64,000 nt of DNA from Pseudorhodobacter wandonensis (GCF_001202035.1 NZ_LGHT01000015.1:1-64000), one strand, 5' to 3'; positions 45,553-55,251 are shown, counted from the first letter of the stretch. Program-made: numbers and translations. Notes: generated by a model not told the origin, from the letters alone.

Positions 45553-46300
45553 TTTGCGTTTCCTTTTCGACATCGTTCAGCGCAGCGACAAGCAACGGTG
45601 CAAGGCGTTTTGCCCATGCGGTTTGATCGGCTTTTGTCACTATCAGGTCATTGCGCAATTCGATCAAGGTGTTGTGACGGCCCATTTGCAGGGCGTGACG
45701 ATCAATCGCATCACCGGGCAGATGGCCGAGGTAGGGTTCGTTATCGCCGACGCAGAGGTCTGGTTGGGCGTTCAGATGCGCCAGAAAGGCACGGCTGAGG
45801 CGGCCATCCTGCGGGGCGTGCAAAATGCCGATTTCCCAAGGGCGGGGGCAGCGGCCTTGCAGGCAGGGGGTAAAGGAATGCACGGCGACGATAACGGTAT
45901 CGGGGCGGCGGGCGGCCAGCGCTGCATAGGCCTGATGGTAGGGGGTATAGAGGCTGTCGCGGCGGGCCGCGATTTGATCAGCTGTGACATGGCGATTGGC
46001 AGGGATCAGGGTGCCGTCATACAGTTTCATCACCAAAGTCGGGTCGTCATCGCCGCGATTCGGGTCGATCACCAGACGGCTGAAATTGGACAGGATTGCC
46101 GGCGCATCCAAGGCCTCGGCAAGGGCCACGGTCACACCAGCGGCGCCGGGATCATAGGCGATGTGGCGGGCCATATCGGCAGCAGCAATGCCCAGATCGC
46201 CACCATTTACCGCCACCGGCACGCGATTTGTGGCATGATCACAGGTGATCAAAAACCGCGAAGGCCGATTCTCGCCGAGGATATGATATGCGTCTGTCAT
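45545..46300 (-). CDS. N-formylglutamate amidohydrolase family protein
   Basis: A 251-residue N-formylglutamate amidohydrolase (FGase) family protein. Key parts are ITCDHATNRVPVAV (zinc ligands), HIAYDPGAAGVT, VHSFTPCLQGRCPRPWEIGILH and NEPYLGHLPGDAIDRHA, matching the zinc-peptidase-like fold. HutG-type members finish histidine degradation, but no hut genes are near, so the substrate could be another N-acyl or formyl compound. It is followed by DUF1244 with an 8-base overlap, a pairing common in Rhodobacteraceae. Confidence 0.88.
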   Translation of the reverse strand: MTDAYHILGENRPSRFLITCDHATNRVPVAVNGGDLGIAAADMARHIAYDPGAAGVTVALAEALDAPAILSNFSRLVIDPNRGDDDPTLVMKLYDGTLIPANRHVTADQIAARRDSLYTPYHQAYAALAARRPDTVIVAVHSFTPCLQGRCPRPWEIGILHAPQDGRLSRAFLAHLNAQPDLCVGDNEPYLGHLPGDAIDRHALQMGRHNTLIELRNDLIVTKADQTAWAKRLAPLLVAALNDVEKETQNG

Positions 46301-46510
46301 CTATTGTTTACCTGTTTCGCGTAGCAAGTTGCTAATATTTGTAATATCGATTGGGCTGTGAACCATGTAGACCCCGCTTATGATCGGGAAACAGAATGGG
46401 CGAAAGGCTGTTAGCGCTATCGACTTTCCGTTGCCCCCTGCGCCGATTTGGGCCATAACGCAGGTCATCCACGCCCTAAAGCAGCTTATAACAGATAGGA
46501 ATGAGGCAAT

Positions 46511-47959
46511 ATGAGACGCCTTCGCAATGTTAAAATTGTGGCCACCCTGGGCCCAGCCTCTTCGACATATGAAACCATCCGCGCGCTTTTTGAGGCCGGC
46601 GCTGATGTGTTTCGCCTGAACATGAGCCACGGCACGCATGACGAACAGCGCGCCCGCTATGATATTATTCGCAAGATCGAGGCTGATACCGGCCGCCCGA
46701 TCTGTGTGCTGGCCGACCTTCAGGGGCCGAAACTGCGCGTTGGTGTGTTTGCCAGCGATGATGGCGAGGAACTGGTTGAAGGTGCCACCTTCCGCATGGA
46801 TCTGGACAAGGCGCCGGGCGATGCCAAGCGCGTAAACCTGCCCCACCCCGAGATTTTTGCCGCGCTGGAAGTTGGCTCTACGCTATTGGTCAATGACGGC
46901 AAAATCCGGTTGAAAGTGCAAAACTGCGGCGATGATTTTGCCGATTGCGTGGTCGAGGTTGGCGGCGTTATTTCGAACCGCAAAGGCGTGAACGTGCCGG
47001 ACGTGCTGTTGCCGCTGGCCGCTTTGTCGGAAAAAGACCGTGCGGATCTGGAATTCGCCTGCGAAATGGGTGCCGACTGGTTGGCGCTGTCATTCGTGCA
47101 GCGGGCCGAGGATGTGCTTGAGGCACGCGAATTGGCCAGAGGCCGCGCTGCGATTTTGTCCAAGATTGAAAAGCCGGCTGCCGTGAAATCGTTTGATTCG
47201 ATTCTGGCGGTATCGGACGGGATCATGGTTGCGCGTGGCGATCTGGGTGTGGAATTGCCGGTGCATGCGGTGCCGCCGATTCAGAAACGTCTGATTCGTG
47301 CAGCGCGGGCTGCAGCCAAGCCGGTTATCGTGGCGACACAGATGCTGGAATCGATGATTACCGCGCCTGTGCCAACCCGCGCCGAAGTGTCGGACGTGGC
47401 AACGGCGATCTATGAAGGTGCGGATGCGGTTATGCTCTCGGCCGAATCGGCTGCGGGGGACTACCCGGTTGAGGCCGTGACCACGATGAACAACGTGGCG
47501 ATTTCGGTGGAAAGCGACAAGATTTACCGCGAAGTGATCGAGGCAAGCCGCCGTGGGTCGAAAACCACTGTGGCCGATGCGATTGTTTCGGCAGCGCGTG
47601 AAATTGCGGAAACCACCGACATCAAAGCGATCTGCTGCTTTACCCAATCGGGCACCACGGTTAGCCTGGTGGCCCGTGAACGGCCACGCGTTCCGATCAT
47701 CGCGCTGACACCTTTGGCGCGGACAGCGCAGCGCTTGACGCTGACATGGGGCGCGCATTGCGTCATCTCGGAACCACAAGACCGGTTCAAGGGCGCTGTG
47801 CTGTCGGCCGTTCGGGTGGCACGCGCGGATGGTTTTGCCAAACAGACCGAGCAAATCGTGGTAACTGCCGGCGTGCCGTTCAACGTGCCGGGCACCACAA
47901 ATATTTTGCGCGTCGCCCCCTGCGATGAACGTTTGATTTACGCTTCCGAGGCAGAATGA
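46511..47959 (+). CDS. pyk: Pyruvate kinase
   Basis: A 482-residue pyruvate kinase, catalysing phosphoenolpyruvate plus ADP to pyruvate plus ATP, the last step of glycolysis. Motifs are KIVATLGPASSTYETI, FRLNMSHGTH, VLADLQGPKLRVG, the active-site lysine ILSKIEKPAAVKSFDSI, VARGDLGVELP, ATQMLESMITAPVPTRAEVSDVATAI and DAVMLSAESAAGDYPVEAV. The AGGAATGAGG ribosome site precedes the ATG. A short membrane-protein gene follows 33 bases later. Confidence 0.97.
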   Translation: MRRLRNVKIVATLGPASSTYETIRALFEAGADVFRLNMSHGTHDEQRARYDIIRKIEADTGRPICVLADLQGPKLRVGVFASDDGEELVEGATFRMDLDKAPGDAKRVNLPHPEIFAALEVGSTLLVNDGKIRLKVQNCGDDFADCVVEVGGVISNRKGVNVPDVLLPLAALSEKDRADLEFACEMGADWLALSFVQRAEDVLEARELARGRAAILSKIEKPAAVKSFDSILAVSDGIMVARGDLGVELPVHAVPPIQKRLIRAARAAAKPVIVATQMLESMITAPVPTRAEVSDVATAIYEGADAVMLSAESAAGDYPVEAVTTMNNVAISVESDKIYREVIEASRRGSKTTVADAIVSAAREIAETTDIKAICCFTQSGTTVSLVARERPRVPIIALTPLARTAQRLTLTWGAHCVISEPQDRFKGAVLSAVRVARADGFAKQTEQIVVTAGVPFNVPGTTNILRVAPCDERLIYASEAE

Positions 47960-47992
47960 GTCCTAGAGGTTTCTAGGAATTCGGAGCGTTGC

Positions 47993-48217
47993 ATGGATCC
48001 CGATTTGTTTTTGGTCATTGGCCTGCTGGTCGGGGTCCTTGCTGTATCAACTGTTCTTTCTGGAATTTCCAACAGGCGCACCCCGCGTGTCGGCGCCGCA
48101 TTGGTGCTGGTTTCGGGTGTGCTTTTGGTGCTGGCCTTTCAAAATAAGGCCGGCGGCTATACCGTTGCCGAAATTCCGCGCGTGTTTTTTAAAGTGCTTG
48201 ACCGATATACCCTTTAG
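47993..48217 (+). CDS. Small two-helix membrane protein
   Basis: A 74-residue protein with two membrane helices (about residues 5-23 and 33-50) and a conserved-looking tail, KAGGYTVAEIPRVFFKVLDRYTL. This small protein next to pyk and before rpmI is typical of Rhodobacteraceae; no function is known. The start is ATG after CGGAG. Nothing suggests secretion or enzyme activity. Confidence 0.75.
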   Translation: MDPDLFLVIGLLVGVLAVSTVLSGISNRRTPRVGAALVLVSGVLLVLAFQNKAGGYTVAEIPRVFFKVLDRYTL

Positions 48218-48230
48218 CGGCGTTTAAGGC

Positions 48231-48259
48231 TTGCGCTTGGTGGGTTTGCCCCCTATAGA
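48231..48259 (+). promoter_or_regulatory. Promoter of rpmI-rplT
   Basis: TTGCGC (48231-48236), a 17-base spacer and TATAGA (48254-48259) make a fair sigma-70 promoter, 79 bases before the rpmI ATG. The leader in between could house feedback control by L20, but no clear structure was identified. Confidence 0.5.
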
Positions 48260-48337
48260 CCGCGCTTCTACAACCGTGTGACCGGCCTAAAGTGGCATGC
48301 CGAGTCGCGCGATAACCACTCGAACGAGGAGATGGAA

Positions 48338-48538
48338 ATGCCCAAGATGAAGACCAAATCTGCGGCCAAGAAGCGCTTTCGCTTCACCGCATCCGGTAAG
48401 GTGAAAGCTGGCGCTGCCGGCAAACGCCACGGCATGATTAAACGCACGACGAAATTTATCCGTGACTCGGCCGGCACTATGTTGCTGTGCGACTCGGATG
48501 CTAAAATCGTCAAAAAATACATGCCCTATAACCGGTAA
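48338..48538 (+). CDS. rpmI: 50S ribosomal protein L35
   Basis: A 66-residue basic ribosomal protein beginning [23 protein letters not shown], the standard L35 sequence, with [13 protein letters not shown]. The second of two close ATGs is used; GAGGAG lies 6 bases before it and homologues start here. It is co-transcribed with rplT, 12 bases later. Confidence 0.97.
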   Translation: MPKMKTKSAAKKRFRFTASGKVKAGAAGKRHGMIKRTTKFIRDSAGTMLLCDSDAKIVKKYMPYNR

Positions 48539-48550
48539 GGAGAGCCAAAG

Positions 48551-48940
48551 ATGTCCCGCGTAAAATCTGGCGTCGTTACCCACGCCCGTCACCGCAAGGT
48601 AATTAAGGCTGCTAAGGGCTATTATGCCGCGCGCAGCACCAACTTCCGCACTGCAACGCAAGCGGTTGATAAAGCAAACCAATACGCAACACGCGACCGT
48701 AAGACCCGCAAGCGCAACTTCCGCGCGCTGTGGATCCAGCGGATCAACGCGGCTGTGCGTTTGTTTGATGCAAGCTTCACCTATTCCCGTTTCATCAATG
48801 GTTTGATGCTGTCGGGTATCGAAGTGGACCGTAAGGTTCTGGCCGATCTGGCAGTGCATGAGCCGGAGGCGTTCAACGCCATCGCAGCATCCGCCAAAGC
48901 GGCATTCGACAAATCCGAGGCTGCAAAAGCAGCTGCCTGA
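48551..48940 (+). CDS. rplT: 50S ribosomal protein L20
   Basis: A 129-residue L20, with [33 protein letters not shown] and [26 protein letters not shown], both diagnostic. It binds 23S rRNA early in assembly and usually represses its own operon. AAGGAGAG precedes the ATG. The alanine-rich C-terminus extends slightly beyond the E. coli protein, as common in alphaproteobacteria. Confidence 0.97.
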   Translation: MSRVKSGVVTHARHRKVIKAAKGYYAARSTNFRTATQAVDKANQYATRDRKTRKRNFRALWIQRINAAVRLFDASFTYSRFINGLMLSGIEVDRKVLADLAVHEPEAFNAIAASAKAAFDKSEAAKAAA

Positions 48941-48961
48941 TTTGATGTGAATTCGTGAAAG

Positions 48962-48985
48962 GCCCCGCAATTTGCGGGGCTTTTT
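48962..48985 (+). terminator. Terminator after rplT
   Basis: A stem GCCCCGCA/TGCGGGGC with a 3-base loop is followed by five T residues, 21 bases after the rplT stop, ending the ribosomal operon before pheS. Confidence 0.88.
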
Positions 48986-49076
48986 GCGTTTCAGGGCCAA
49001 TGCGGGGCCGTGCTGCCACTTGCATTCTTGCCCCCTGCCCGATAGCACCAAGCCACAAATTTCCGGAGAAAAACCT

Positions 49077-50153
49077 ATGACCGCGCTTGATGACCTGAAA
49101 GGCAAATACCTGACCGCCTTGGCGAATGCCGGCGATGAGGCATCGCTGGAAGAGGTGCGGCTGGCGGCATTGGGCAAAAAAGGCGAGATCAGCCTGAAAA
49201 TGCGCGAGCTGGGCAAGATGACGCCCGAAGAGCGCAGCACATTCGGCGCAGCGCTGAACGCCCTTAAGGATGAGATTGACGCCGCTTTGCGCGCGAAAAA
49301 GGCAGCGATGGCCGATGCGGCGCTAGAGGCGCGTTTGCGCACGGAATGGCTGGATGTAACCCTGCCCGCGCGCCCACGGCCTGCCGGAACCATTCACCCC
49401 GTATCTCAGGTGACCGAGGAACTGACCGCGATTTTTGCCGATATGGGCTTTGCCGTGGCCGAGGGCCCGCAGGTTGAAAGCGATTGGTATAACTTTGACG
49501 CGCTGAACATCCCGCCCGAGCACCCTGCGCGGCAGGAACATGACACGTTTTTCATGAACCGCGCCGAGGGCGACGACCGCCCGCCACATGTGCTGCGCAC
49601 CCATACCAGCCCCGTGCAAATCCGCGCGATGATGGCGCAAGGCGCGCCGATCCGTATCATCTGCCCCGGCCGCGTGTACCGCATGGATATGGACCAGACC
49701 CATTCGCCGATGTTCCACCAAGTCGAAGGTTTGGTGATCGGCAAAGATGTGTCGATGGCCAATCTGAAATGGGTCTTGGAAGAGTTTTTCAGCGCGTTTT
49801 TCGGCAAGCCGGTCAAAACCCGTTTCCGCGCCAGCCATTTCCCCTTTACAGAGCCGTCGGCCGAGGTGGATATTCAATGCTCGTGGATTGACGGCCAGTT
49901 GCGGATTGGCGAAGGCGACGGCTGGATGGAGGTTTTGGGCTCGGGGATGGTGCACCCCAAGGTTCTGGCGGCGGCGGGCGTTGACCCGACTGAATGGCAA
50001 GGTTTTGCCTTTGGCATCGGGATTGACCGTTTGGCGATGCTGAAATACGGCATCCCCGATCTGCGCGCGTTTTTTGAAAGCGATCTGCGTTGGCTGCGGC
50101 ACTATGGCTTTTCCGCGCTGAATGTGCCGGAACTGGCGGGCGGCGTGGCATGA
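49077..50153 (+). CDS. pheS: Phenylalanyl-tRNA synthetase subunit alpha
   Basis: A 358-residue alpha subunit that charges tRNA-Phe together with PheT. An N-terminal coiled coil (about 1-85) is followed by the class II catalytic core: [29 protein letters not shown] (motif 2 region), [17 protein letters not shown], and [15 protein letters not shown] (motif 3). The ATG is preceded by CGGAGAA. It overlaps aroC by four bases, an unusual partner; pheT is elsewhere in the window. Confidence 0.97.
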   Translation: MTALDDLKGKYLTALANAGDEASLEEVRLAALGKKGEISLKMRELGKMTPEERSTFGAALNALKDEIDAALRAKKAAMADAALEARLRTEWLDVTLPARPRPAGTIHPVSQVTEELTAIFADMGFAVAEGPQVESDWYNFDALNIPPEHPARQEHDTFFMNRAEGDDRPPHVLRTHTSPVQIRAMMAQGAPIRIICPGRVYRMDMDQTHSPMFHQVEGLVIGKDVSMANLKWVLEEFFSAFFGKPVKTRFRASHFPFTEPSAEVDIQCSWIDGQLRIGEGDGWMEVLGSGMVHPKVLAAAGVDPTEWQGFAFGIGIDRLAMLKYGIPDLRAFFESDLRWLRHYGFSALNVPELAGGVA

Positions 50154-51250
50154 GCTTTAACACCTTTGGCCATATGTTCCGCGTGACAACCTGGGGCGAA
50201 AGCCACGGGCCGGCGCTGGGGGCGACGGTTGATGGTTGCCCGCCCGGCGTGCCGCTGACCGAGGCCGATATTCAGCCGTGGCTGGACAAGCGCAAACCCG
50301 GTCAAAACAAGTTTACGACCCAGCGGCAAGAGGCCGATCACGTGCGCATTCTGTCGGGTGTGTATGAGGGGCGGACCACCGGCACGCCGATCCAGCTGAT
50401 GATTGAGAATACCGATCAGCGGTCCAAGGATTACGGCGATATTGCGCAGAAGTTCCGGCCCGGCCATGCGGATATTTCCTATCATCAGAAATATGGCATC
50501 CGTGATCCGCGCGGTGGCGGGCGGTCTTCGGCACGCGAAACCGCAGCACGCGTTGCGGCGGGTGGCGTGGCGCGGGCGGCGCTGGCGCAACTGGTGCCGG
50601 GGCTGTCGGTGACGGGCTATATGGTGCAGATGGGGCCACACAAGATTGACCGCGCGCGGTTTGATTGGGACCAGATTGGCGAAAACCCGTTCTGGGTGCC
50701 GGATGCTGTCGCGGCAAATGACTGGGCCGTTTACCTTGATGATTTGCGCAAAGCGCATAACTCGGTCGGCGCGGTGATAGAGGTGACGGCGCGCGGTATG
50801 GTTGCGGGCCTTGGCGCGCCGATTTATGCCAAGCTGGACACGGATTTGGCGGCGGCGATGATGTCGATCAACGCGGTCAAAGGTGTCGAGATTGGCGAAG
50901 GCATGGCAGCAGCCAACCTGACAGGCGTTGAGAATGCCGACGAGATCCGGATGGGGGCGCAGGGACCGGAGTTTCTGAGCAATCATGCCGGTGGTATTCT
51001 TGGCGGCATCTCTACCGGGCAAGATGTGATGGTAAGGTTTTCGGTAAAGCCTACATCTTCGATTTTGACGCCGCGCCAGACGGTGACGGTTGCGGGTGAG
51101 GAGGTGGATTTGATTACCAAAGGCCGGCATGACCCCTGTGTTGGCATCCGCGCCGTGCCAGTAGGTGAGGCGATGATGGCCTGTGTTTTGCTGGATCATT
51201 TTCTGATGGACCGCGGGCAAACGGGTGGCCTGCGCGGTGTGATCGGCTAG
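50150..51250 (+). CDS. aroC: Chorismate synthase
   Basis: A 366-residue chorismate synthase, which makes chorismate from 5-enolpyruvylshikimate-3-phosphate using reduced FMN, the last step of the shikimate pathway. Motifs are [43 protein letters not shown]-like region, [37 protein letters not shown] and [16 protein letters not shown]. Its ATGA overlaps the pheS stop. Both products serve phenylalanine use, which may explain the pairing. Confidence 0.97.
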   Translation: MSFNTFGHMFRVTTWGESHGPALGATVDGCPPGVPLTEADIQPWLDKRKPGQNKFTTQRQEADHVRILSGVYEGRTTGTPIQLMIENTDQRSKDYGDIAQKFRPGHADISYHQKYGIRDPRGGGRSSARETAARVAAGGVARAALAQLVPGLSVTGYMVQMGPHKIDRARFDWDQIGENPFWVPDAVAANDWAVYLDDLRKAHNSVGAVIEVTARGMVAGLGAPIYAKLDTDLAAAMMSINAVKGVEIGEGMAAANLTGVENADEIRMGAQGPEFLSNHAGGILGGISTGQDVMVRFSVKPTSSILTPRQTVTVAGEEVDLITKGRHDPCVGIRAVPVGEAMMACVLLDHFLMDRGQTGGLRGVIG

Positions 51251-51274
51251 CGTCTGTTCGGCACCGAGGGCAAA

Positions 51275-51327
51275 CGGGGGCTGACTGCCCCCGCACCCCC
51301 GTAGGTATTTTTGCCAAGATGAAAGAG
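51275..51327 (+). repeat. Intergenic hairpin repeat, copy C
   Basis: A GGGGGC/GCCCCC stem (51276-51292) is followed by GCACCCCCGTAGGTATTTTTGCC, then AAGATGAAAG. It has the same layout as copy B, with diverged bases, and lies between the convergent ends of aroC and ggt. Confidence 0.6.
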
Positions 51328-51332
51328 GTGGG

Positions 51333-52910
51333 TTAATACCCCAAGGCACAGCCGTCTTTGCGCGGGTCTGAGGCGCCTTCGAGCAGGCCTTCGGCGTGGA
51401 TTTTGATGGCTTGCGAGCCGCCAAGCGGCACCACCGGGATTTTGACATCATGGCCACGTGCCGCCAGATCGGCGCGAACTGCGTCGGAATAGCCGCGCTC
51501 GACCTCCATCCCTTCGGCACCCGAAAAGCCGCGCGGGGCGTCCATCGCGGATTGCGGATCCATGCCGAAATCCTTGATATTTGAGACAAAGCGCGCGTGA
51601 CCACAGGGTTGATAGGCGCCGCCCATCACGCCGAAAGGCATGGTGACACGGCCGTTTTCCACGATCATGCCGGGGATGATGGTGTGCATCGGTCGCTTGC
51701 CGCCGCCAGCCTCATTCGGGTGGCCTTGTTGCAAGGTGAAGCCTGCGCCGCGATTCTGGAAATTGATCCCGAACCTATCCGAGGCAAGGCAGGCGCCGAA
51801 GCTGTGGTAAACGGAATAGATCAGCGAGACGGCCATACGGTCTTTATCAACCACGGTGATATAGATCGTGTCTTTGTGCACCGATTCGGTCAGCGGGGCC
51901 GCGCTTGGCATGGCGCGTTTGGGGTTGATCAGGGCGGCGAGTTTTGCGGCGGTGTGCGGGTTGAGCATATGGTCCAGCCGCTTGGTGTGATCGGGATCAG
52001 CGATAAAACGGTTGCGGGCATCATAGGCGAGCTTGGTCGCTTCGGCCTCAATATGGGCGCGGTCCGCGCCGAAGGGGTCCATCGAGGCGATGTCGAAATG
52101 CGACAGGATTTCGAGGAGGAGGATCGCCGTAGCACCTTGGCCGTTTGGCGGATGTTCATAAAGATCAACGCCTTTGTAGGGGCCGGACACGGGGTTGACG
52201 TACTCACATTTGGTGGCGGCAAAATCATCCAAAGTGTGGGTGCCGCCCAGCGCATTCAGCGAGGCGACCATGTCTTGCGCGACTTCACCCTCATAAAAAC
52301 CGGCGCGGCCTTGGGCTGCGATTTTGCGCAGCACCTCGGCTTGACCGGGGGCGCGGAAGATTTGACCCAAGGTCAGCGCCTTGTTGTTCAAAAGAAGGGT
52401 ATCGCGGGCGCGGCCTTGCAGCAGATGTTCGGCCTCGGCCCAATCTTTGGCAACGCGGGGGGCGACGGGCACGCCTTCATCAGCGTAGCGGATCGCCGGG
52501 GCGAGCGTTTCGGCCAGAGACATGCGGCCCCAATCGGCGGAAAGTTGGCAAAACGCATCAACCGCACCGGGGATTGTAACCGCCTCGGGCGCATAGAGTG
52601 GCATCGCCGTTAGGCCACGCGCGCGCAGGGCATTGGCATCCAACCCCTTGGGTGCACGGCCCGAACCGTTCAGCGCATGAACGTCTTTGGTGCCTGCAGG
52701 TTTGAACAACACAAAGCAATCCCCACCGATACCGGTCATCTGGGGTTCACAAAAGCCAAGCAAAACGGCGCCGGCGATGGCCGCATCAACCGCGTTGCCA
52801 CCAGCCTTTAGCACATCGATCGCAGTATTTGCCGCAAGCGGGTGGGACGTAGCACACATGCCATTGGCAGCGTAGACAGCAGAACGGCCCGGCATTTGAA
52901 AATCACGCAT
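51333..52910 (-). CDS. ggt: Gamma-glutamyltransferase family protein
   Basis: A 525-residue protein of the gamma-glutamyltransferase family, N-terminal nucleophile hydrolases that process themselves. The large-subunit motifs AANTAIDVLKAGGNAVDAAIA, GGDCFVLF and HPPNGQGATAILLLEIL are present. The self-cleavage threonine is seen in HKDTIYITVVDKD, where the usual TTH is replaced by TIY; the glycine pair FGVMGGAYQP follows. There is no signal peptide, so it would be cytoplasmic, unlike classical GGT. Such variants often act on other gamma-glutamyl or amide substrates. Confidence 0.85.
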   Translation of the reverse strand: MRDFQMPGRSAVYAANGMCATSHPLAANTAIDVLKAGGNAVDAAIAGAVLLGFCEPQMTGIGGDCFVLFKPAGTKDVHALNGSGRAPKGLDANALRARGLTAMPLYAPEAVTIPGAVDAFCQLSADWGRMSLAETLAPAIRYADEGVPVAPRVAKDWAEAEHLLQGRARDTLLLNNKALTLGQIFRAPGQAEVLRKIAAQGRAGFYEGEVAQDMVASLNALGGTHTLDDFAATKCEYVNPVSGPYKGVDLYEHPPNGQGATAILLLEILSHFDIASMDPFGADRAHIEAEATKLAYDARNRFIADPDHTKRLDHMLNPHTAAKLAALINPKRAMPSAAPLTESVHKDTIYITVVDKDRMAVSLIYSVYHSFGACLASDRFGINFQNRGAGFTLQQGHPNEAGGGKRPMHTIIPGMIVENGRVTMPFGVMGGAYQPCGHARFVSNIKDFGMDPQSAMDAPRGFSGAEGMEVERGYSDAVRADLAARGHDVKIPVVPLGGSQAIKIHAEGLLEGASDPRKDGCALGY

Positions 52911-53169
52911 GTCATGTCCTCAGATTGGTTTTGCGAAGTTAATCTGAAAAATGCGTCGGCTGGAACCGGTATTTTGCGCCGTCCGGCTTTGTTTGAACAA
53001 GCCAGAGAACGCGAAGAGAAGGCCTCGGCACGGCGGATAATCTGGGGGCAATGACCACCGCGCCGAGGGAGTTTATTTGCAGCTGCGACCCTAACTTAGG
53101 GGCCGAAGATGTCTGTGTCAGGGGGAAATTCACGTGCGGCGCGTCATGCAACGGGCCCAGGCCAGGCAT

Positions 53170-53613
53170 TCAAAACAGGTCTGCTGCGGTGACAGCGCCG
53201 GGCAGAACAAACGAAAGGTGATTGGTCGATTGCAGGCGTCGATAGGTAAGATCCTTGACAAGGGTGCGAATGAGGTACCACCCAAACCCGCCCTCGGGCA
53301 AATCCGCGGTTGTGTCAATGGGCGGGAGCTTGCCTTGTGGCAACTGCTCTTGCGGGAAAGCACGCCCCTGATCGGTGACGACAACCTCTACCCCTGCGCC
53401 CAAGTCGCACAGGGCAATCGAGATGCTTCCCTTTTGTTCGGAATAGGCATGTTCGACGATATTATTCAAAACCTCTGCCAAAACGATTTCTGCCGTGCCG
53501 CGTGCGCATTCATCCAAATCGCGCATAGCCGAGCACGCCAACAAGCACGCCAAACCATGCCGAACCTCAATAGGGCTGCTTTCTATCGTAAAATACATCG
53601 GCTGCCTTTTCAT
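53170..53613 (-). CDS. RsbW-like serine kinase (anti-sigma factor type)
   Basis: A 147-residue GHKL ATPase-domain protein of the RsbW/SpoIIAB group. The ATP-binding N-box is EVLNNIVEHAYSE, the G1 box TDQGRAF and the later GGFGWYLIRTLVKD. These kinases phosphorylate an STAS antagonist, and bind a sigma factor or another target. It follows the STAS gene by 9 bases on the same strand, an rsbV-rsbW pair. No sigma factor gene is near, so the target is unknown. Confidence 0.87.
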   Translation of the reverse strand: MKRQPMYFTIESSPIEVRHGLACLLACSAMRDLDECARGTAEIVLAEVLNNIVEHAYSEQKGSISIALCDLGAGVEVVVTDQGRAFPQEQLPQGKLPPIDTTADLPEGGFGWYLIRTLVKDLTYRRLQSTNHLSFVLPGAVTAADLF

Positions 53614-53622
53614 ACTGCTACC

Positions 53623-53958
53623 CTAGCTTGCCTGTCGCAGGCCCCCGGGCATTGTGGAATGAATGGTGAAAACGGTATCCATCCGGGTTAGGCGAAACAC
53701 CTTGGCCACGGTGGGCGTCAGGCCAAACAGGTCAAGCTTGCGATCCGGCCCCAAAAGCTTCATCACCCCGACGACCGCCCCCAAACCAGAGCTGTCCAGA
53801 AAGGCGACCTGCGACAGATCGAGCAAAACGCGGTCGGACGGGGTTTGCGCAACCTCGCGCATACGTTCCTTGAATTGGATCGCACCGGCGGCATCGATAC
53901 GATCTTCGTTAACGGTAACAACCAGATAGGCATTTTGAACGTTTGCAGACAGGTTCAT
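53623..53958 (-). CDS. STAS domain anti-sigma factor antagonist (RsbV type)
   Basis: A 111-residue STAS protein. The phosphorylated serine is in VAFLDSSGLGAVVGVMK (S67 or S68), the hallmark of RsbV/SpoIIAA antagonists; the N-terminal NAYLVVTVNEDRIDAAGAIQFKERM fits the fold. It would be controlled by the next gene's kinase. The ATG is chosen because AAAGGAG is 8 bases before it. In alphaproteobacteria the main stress switch is PhyR/NepR/EcfG, so this pair has a different role. Confidence 0.88.
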   Translation of the reverse strand: MNLSANVQNAYLVVTVNEDRIDAAGAIQFKERMREVAQTPSDRVLLDLSQVAFLDSSGLGAVVGVMKLLGPDRKLDLFGLTPTVAKVFRLTRMDTVFTIHSTMPGGLRQAS

Positions 53959-54045
53959 CCTGAGCACTCCTTTCGTCAATCAGAGCTTGCAGCCTATGCC
54001 CCAGTGGTTAGCATTCGGTAACCGAAACCCGAATGTGGGGGCAAA

Positions 54046-55233
54046 ATGCATAAAGTTGTTATCTCTGGCGCCGCGCGTACGGCGATGGGCGGATTTCAGG
54101 GCGCTTTTTCGGGGGTACCTGCCGCCAAGCTGGGCGGAGCGGCGATTCGTGCAGCTTTGGGCGGATGCAGCCCAGTGCTTGTCGAAGAGCTGCTGATGGG
54201 CTGTGTGCTGCCCGCGGGCCAAGGCCAAGCACCGGCGCGGCAGGCAGGCTTTGCTGCCGGCCTTTCCGATGCGGTGCCCGCAACCACGTTGAACAAGATG
54301 TGTGGCTCCGGGATGAAAGCGGCGATGATGGCGCATGACCAGATTGCGCTGGGGCAGTCCAAAATCATGCTGGCCGGAGGTATGGAAAGCATGACCGAGG
54401 CGCCGTATCTGCTGCCAAAAATGCGCGGCGGGGCACGGCTGGGGCATGCGGTGGCCCTGGACCACATGTTCCTCGACGGGCTTGAGGACGCCTATACCCG
54501 CGACAGCAATGGCGGTGCCCGCCTGATGGGCAGCTTTGCCGAAGATTGCGCGCAGGACTTTGGTTTTAGCCGCGCCGATCAGGATGCCTATGCGCTGGCA
54601 TCTTTGACACGGGCGCTGGCGGCGCAGGCCTCGGGGGCATTTGCCGCCGAAATTGCGCCAATGACGGTATCCACCCGCAAAGGCGACATAACGGTAGCCA
54701 GCGATGAACAGCCCGCCCAGGCACGCCCTGAAAAAATCCCCGGCCTGAAACCCGCCTTTCGCCAAGGCGGCACCATCACTGCGGCCAATGCGTCCTCAAT
54801 CTCGGACGGCGCGGCGGCTTTGCTCATGGCGTCAGAAGGAGCCGCCAAAACCCACAACCTGCCCATCCGCGCCTATGTTTGCGGTCATGCCAGCCATGCT
54901 CAGGCCCCCGCCTTGTTCCCCACTGCACCCGCACCCGCCGCGCGCAAGCTGCTGGAACAGCTGGGCTGGACCACAAGCGATGTAGACCTATGGGAGGTAA
55001 ACGAAGCCTTCGCCGTCGTTCCCATGGCCTTTATGCGCGACCTCAACATCCCGCATGAAAAAATGAACGTAAACGGTGGCGCATGCGCCTTGGGTCACCC
55101 AATCGGCGCATCCGGTGCGCGGATCATCGTGACCCTATTGCACGCCCTCGAATTCCATAACCTCAAACGCGGCATCGCCGCCATTTGCATCGGCGGCGGC
55201 GAGGCTACAGCAATCGCGATTGAGCGCCCATAG
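54046..55233 (+). CDS. Acetyl-CoA C-acetyltransferase (thiolase)
   Basis: A 395-residue thiolase II. The catalytic cysteines are C86-type in NKMCGSGMKAAMMA and C near the end in CIGGGEA; the NEAFAVVPMAF loop and GGACALGHPIGASGARI are conserved. It joins or splits acetoacetyl-CoA and acetyl-CoA, in fatty-acid or amino-acid degradation or in the first step of polyhydroxybutyrate synthesis. No partner genes are adjacent to tell which. A hairpin repeat follows it. Confidence 0.93.
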   Translation: MHKVVISGAARTAMGGFQGAFSGVPAAKLGGAAIRAALGGCSPVLVEELLMGCVLPAGQGQAPARQAGFAAGLSDAVPATTLNKMCGSGMKAAMMAHDQIALGQSKIMLAGGMESMTEAPYLLPKMRGGARLGHAVALDHMFLDGLEDAYTRDSNGGARLMGSFAEDCAQDFGFSRADQDAYALASLTRALAAQASGAFAAEIAPMTVSTRKGDITVASDEQPAQARPEKIPGLKPAFRQGGTITAANASSISDGAAALLMASEGAAKTHNLPIRAYVCGHASHAQAPALFPTAPAPAARKLLEQLGWTTSDVDLWEVNEAFAVVPMAFMRDLNIPHEKMNVNGGACALGHPIGASGARIIVTLLHALEFHNLKRGIAAICIGGGEATAIAIERP

Positions 55234-55251
55234 CCCTCTTGCCTAATCATC

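Noticed and set aside
50102-51604. 500-codon minus-strand frame
   Set aside because: Antisense to aroC and running into ggt in another frame; no recognisable motifs.
51597-52613. 338-codon plus-strand frame
   Set aside because: Antisense shadow of the gamma-glutamyltransferase gene.
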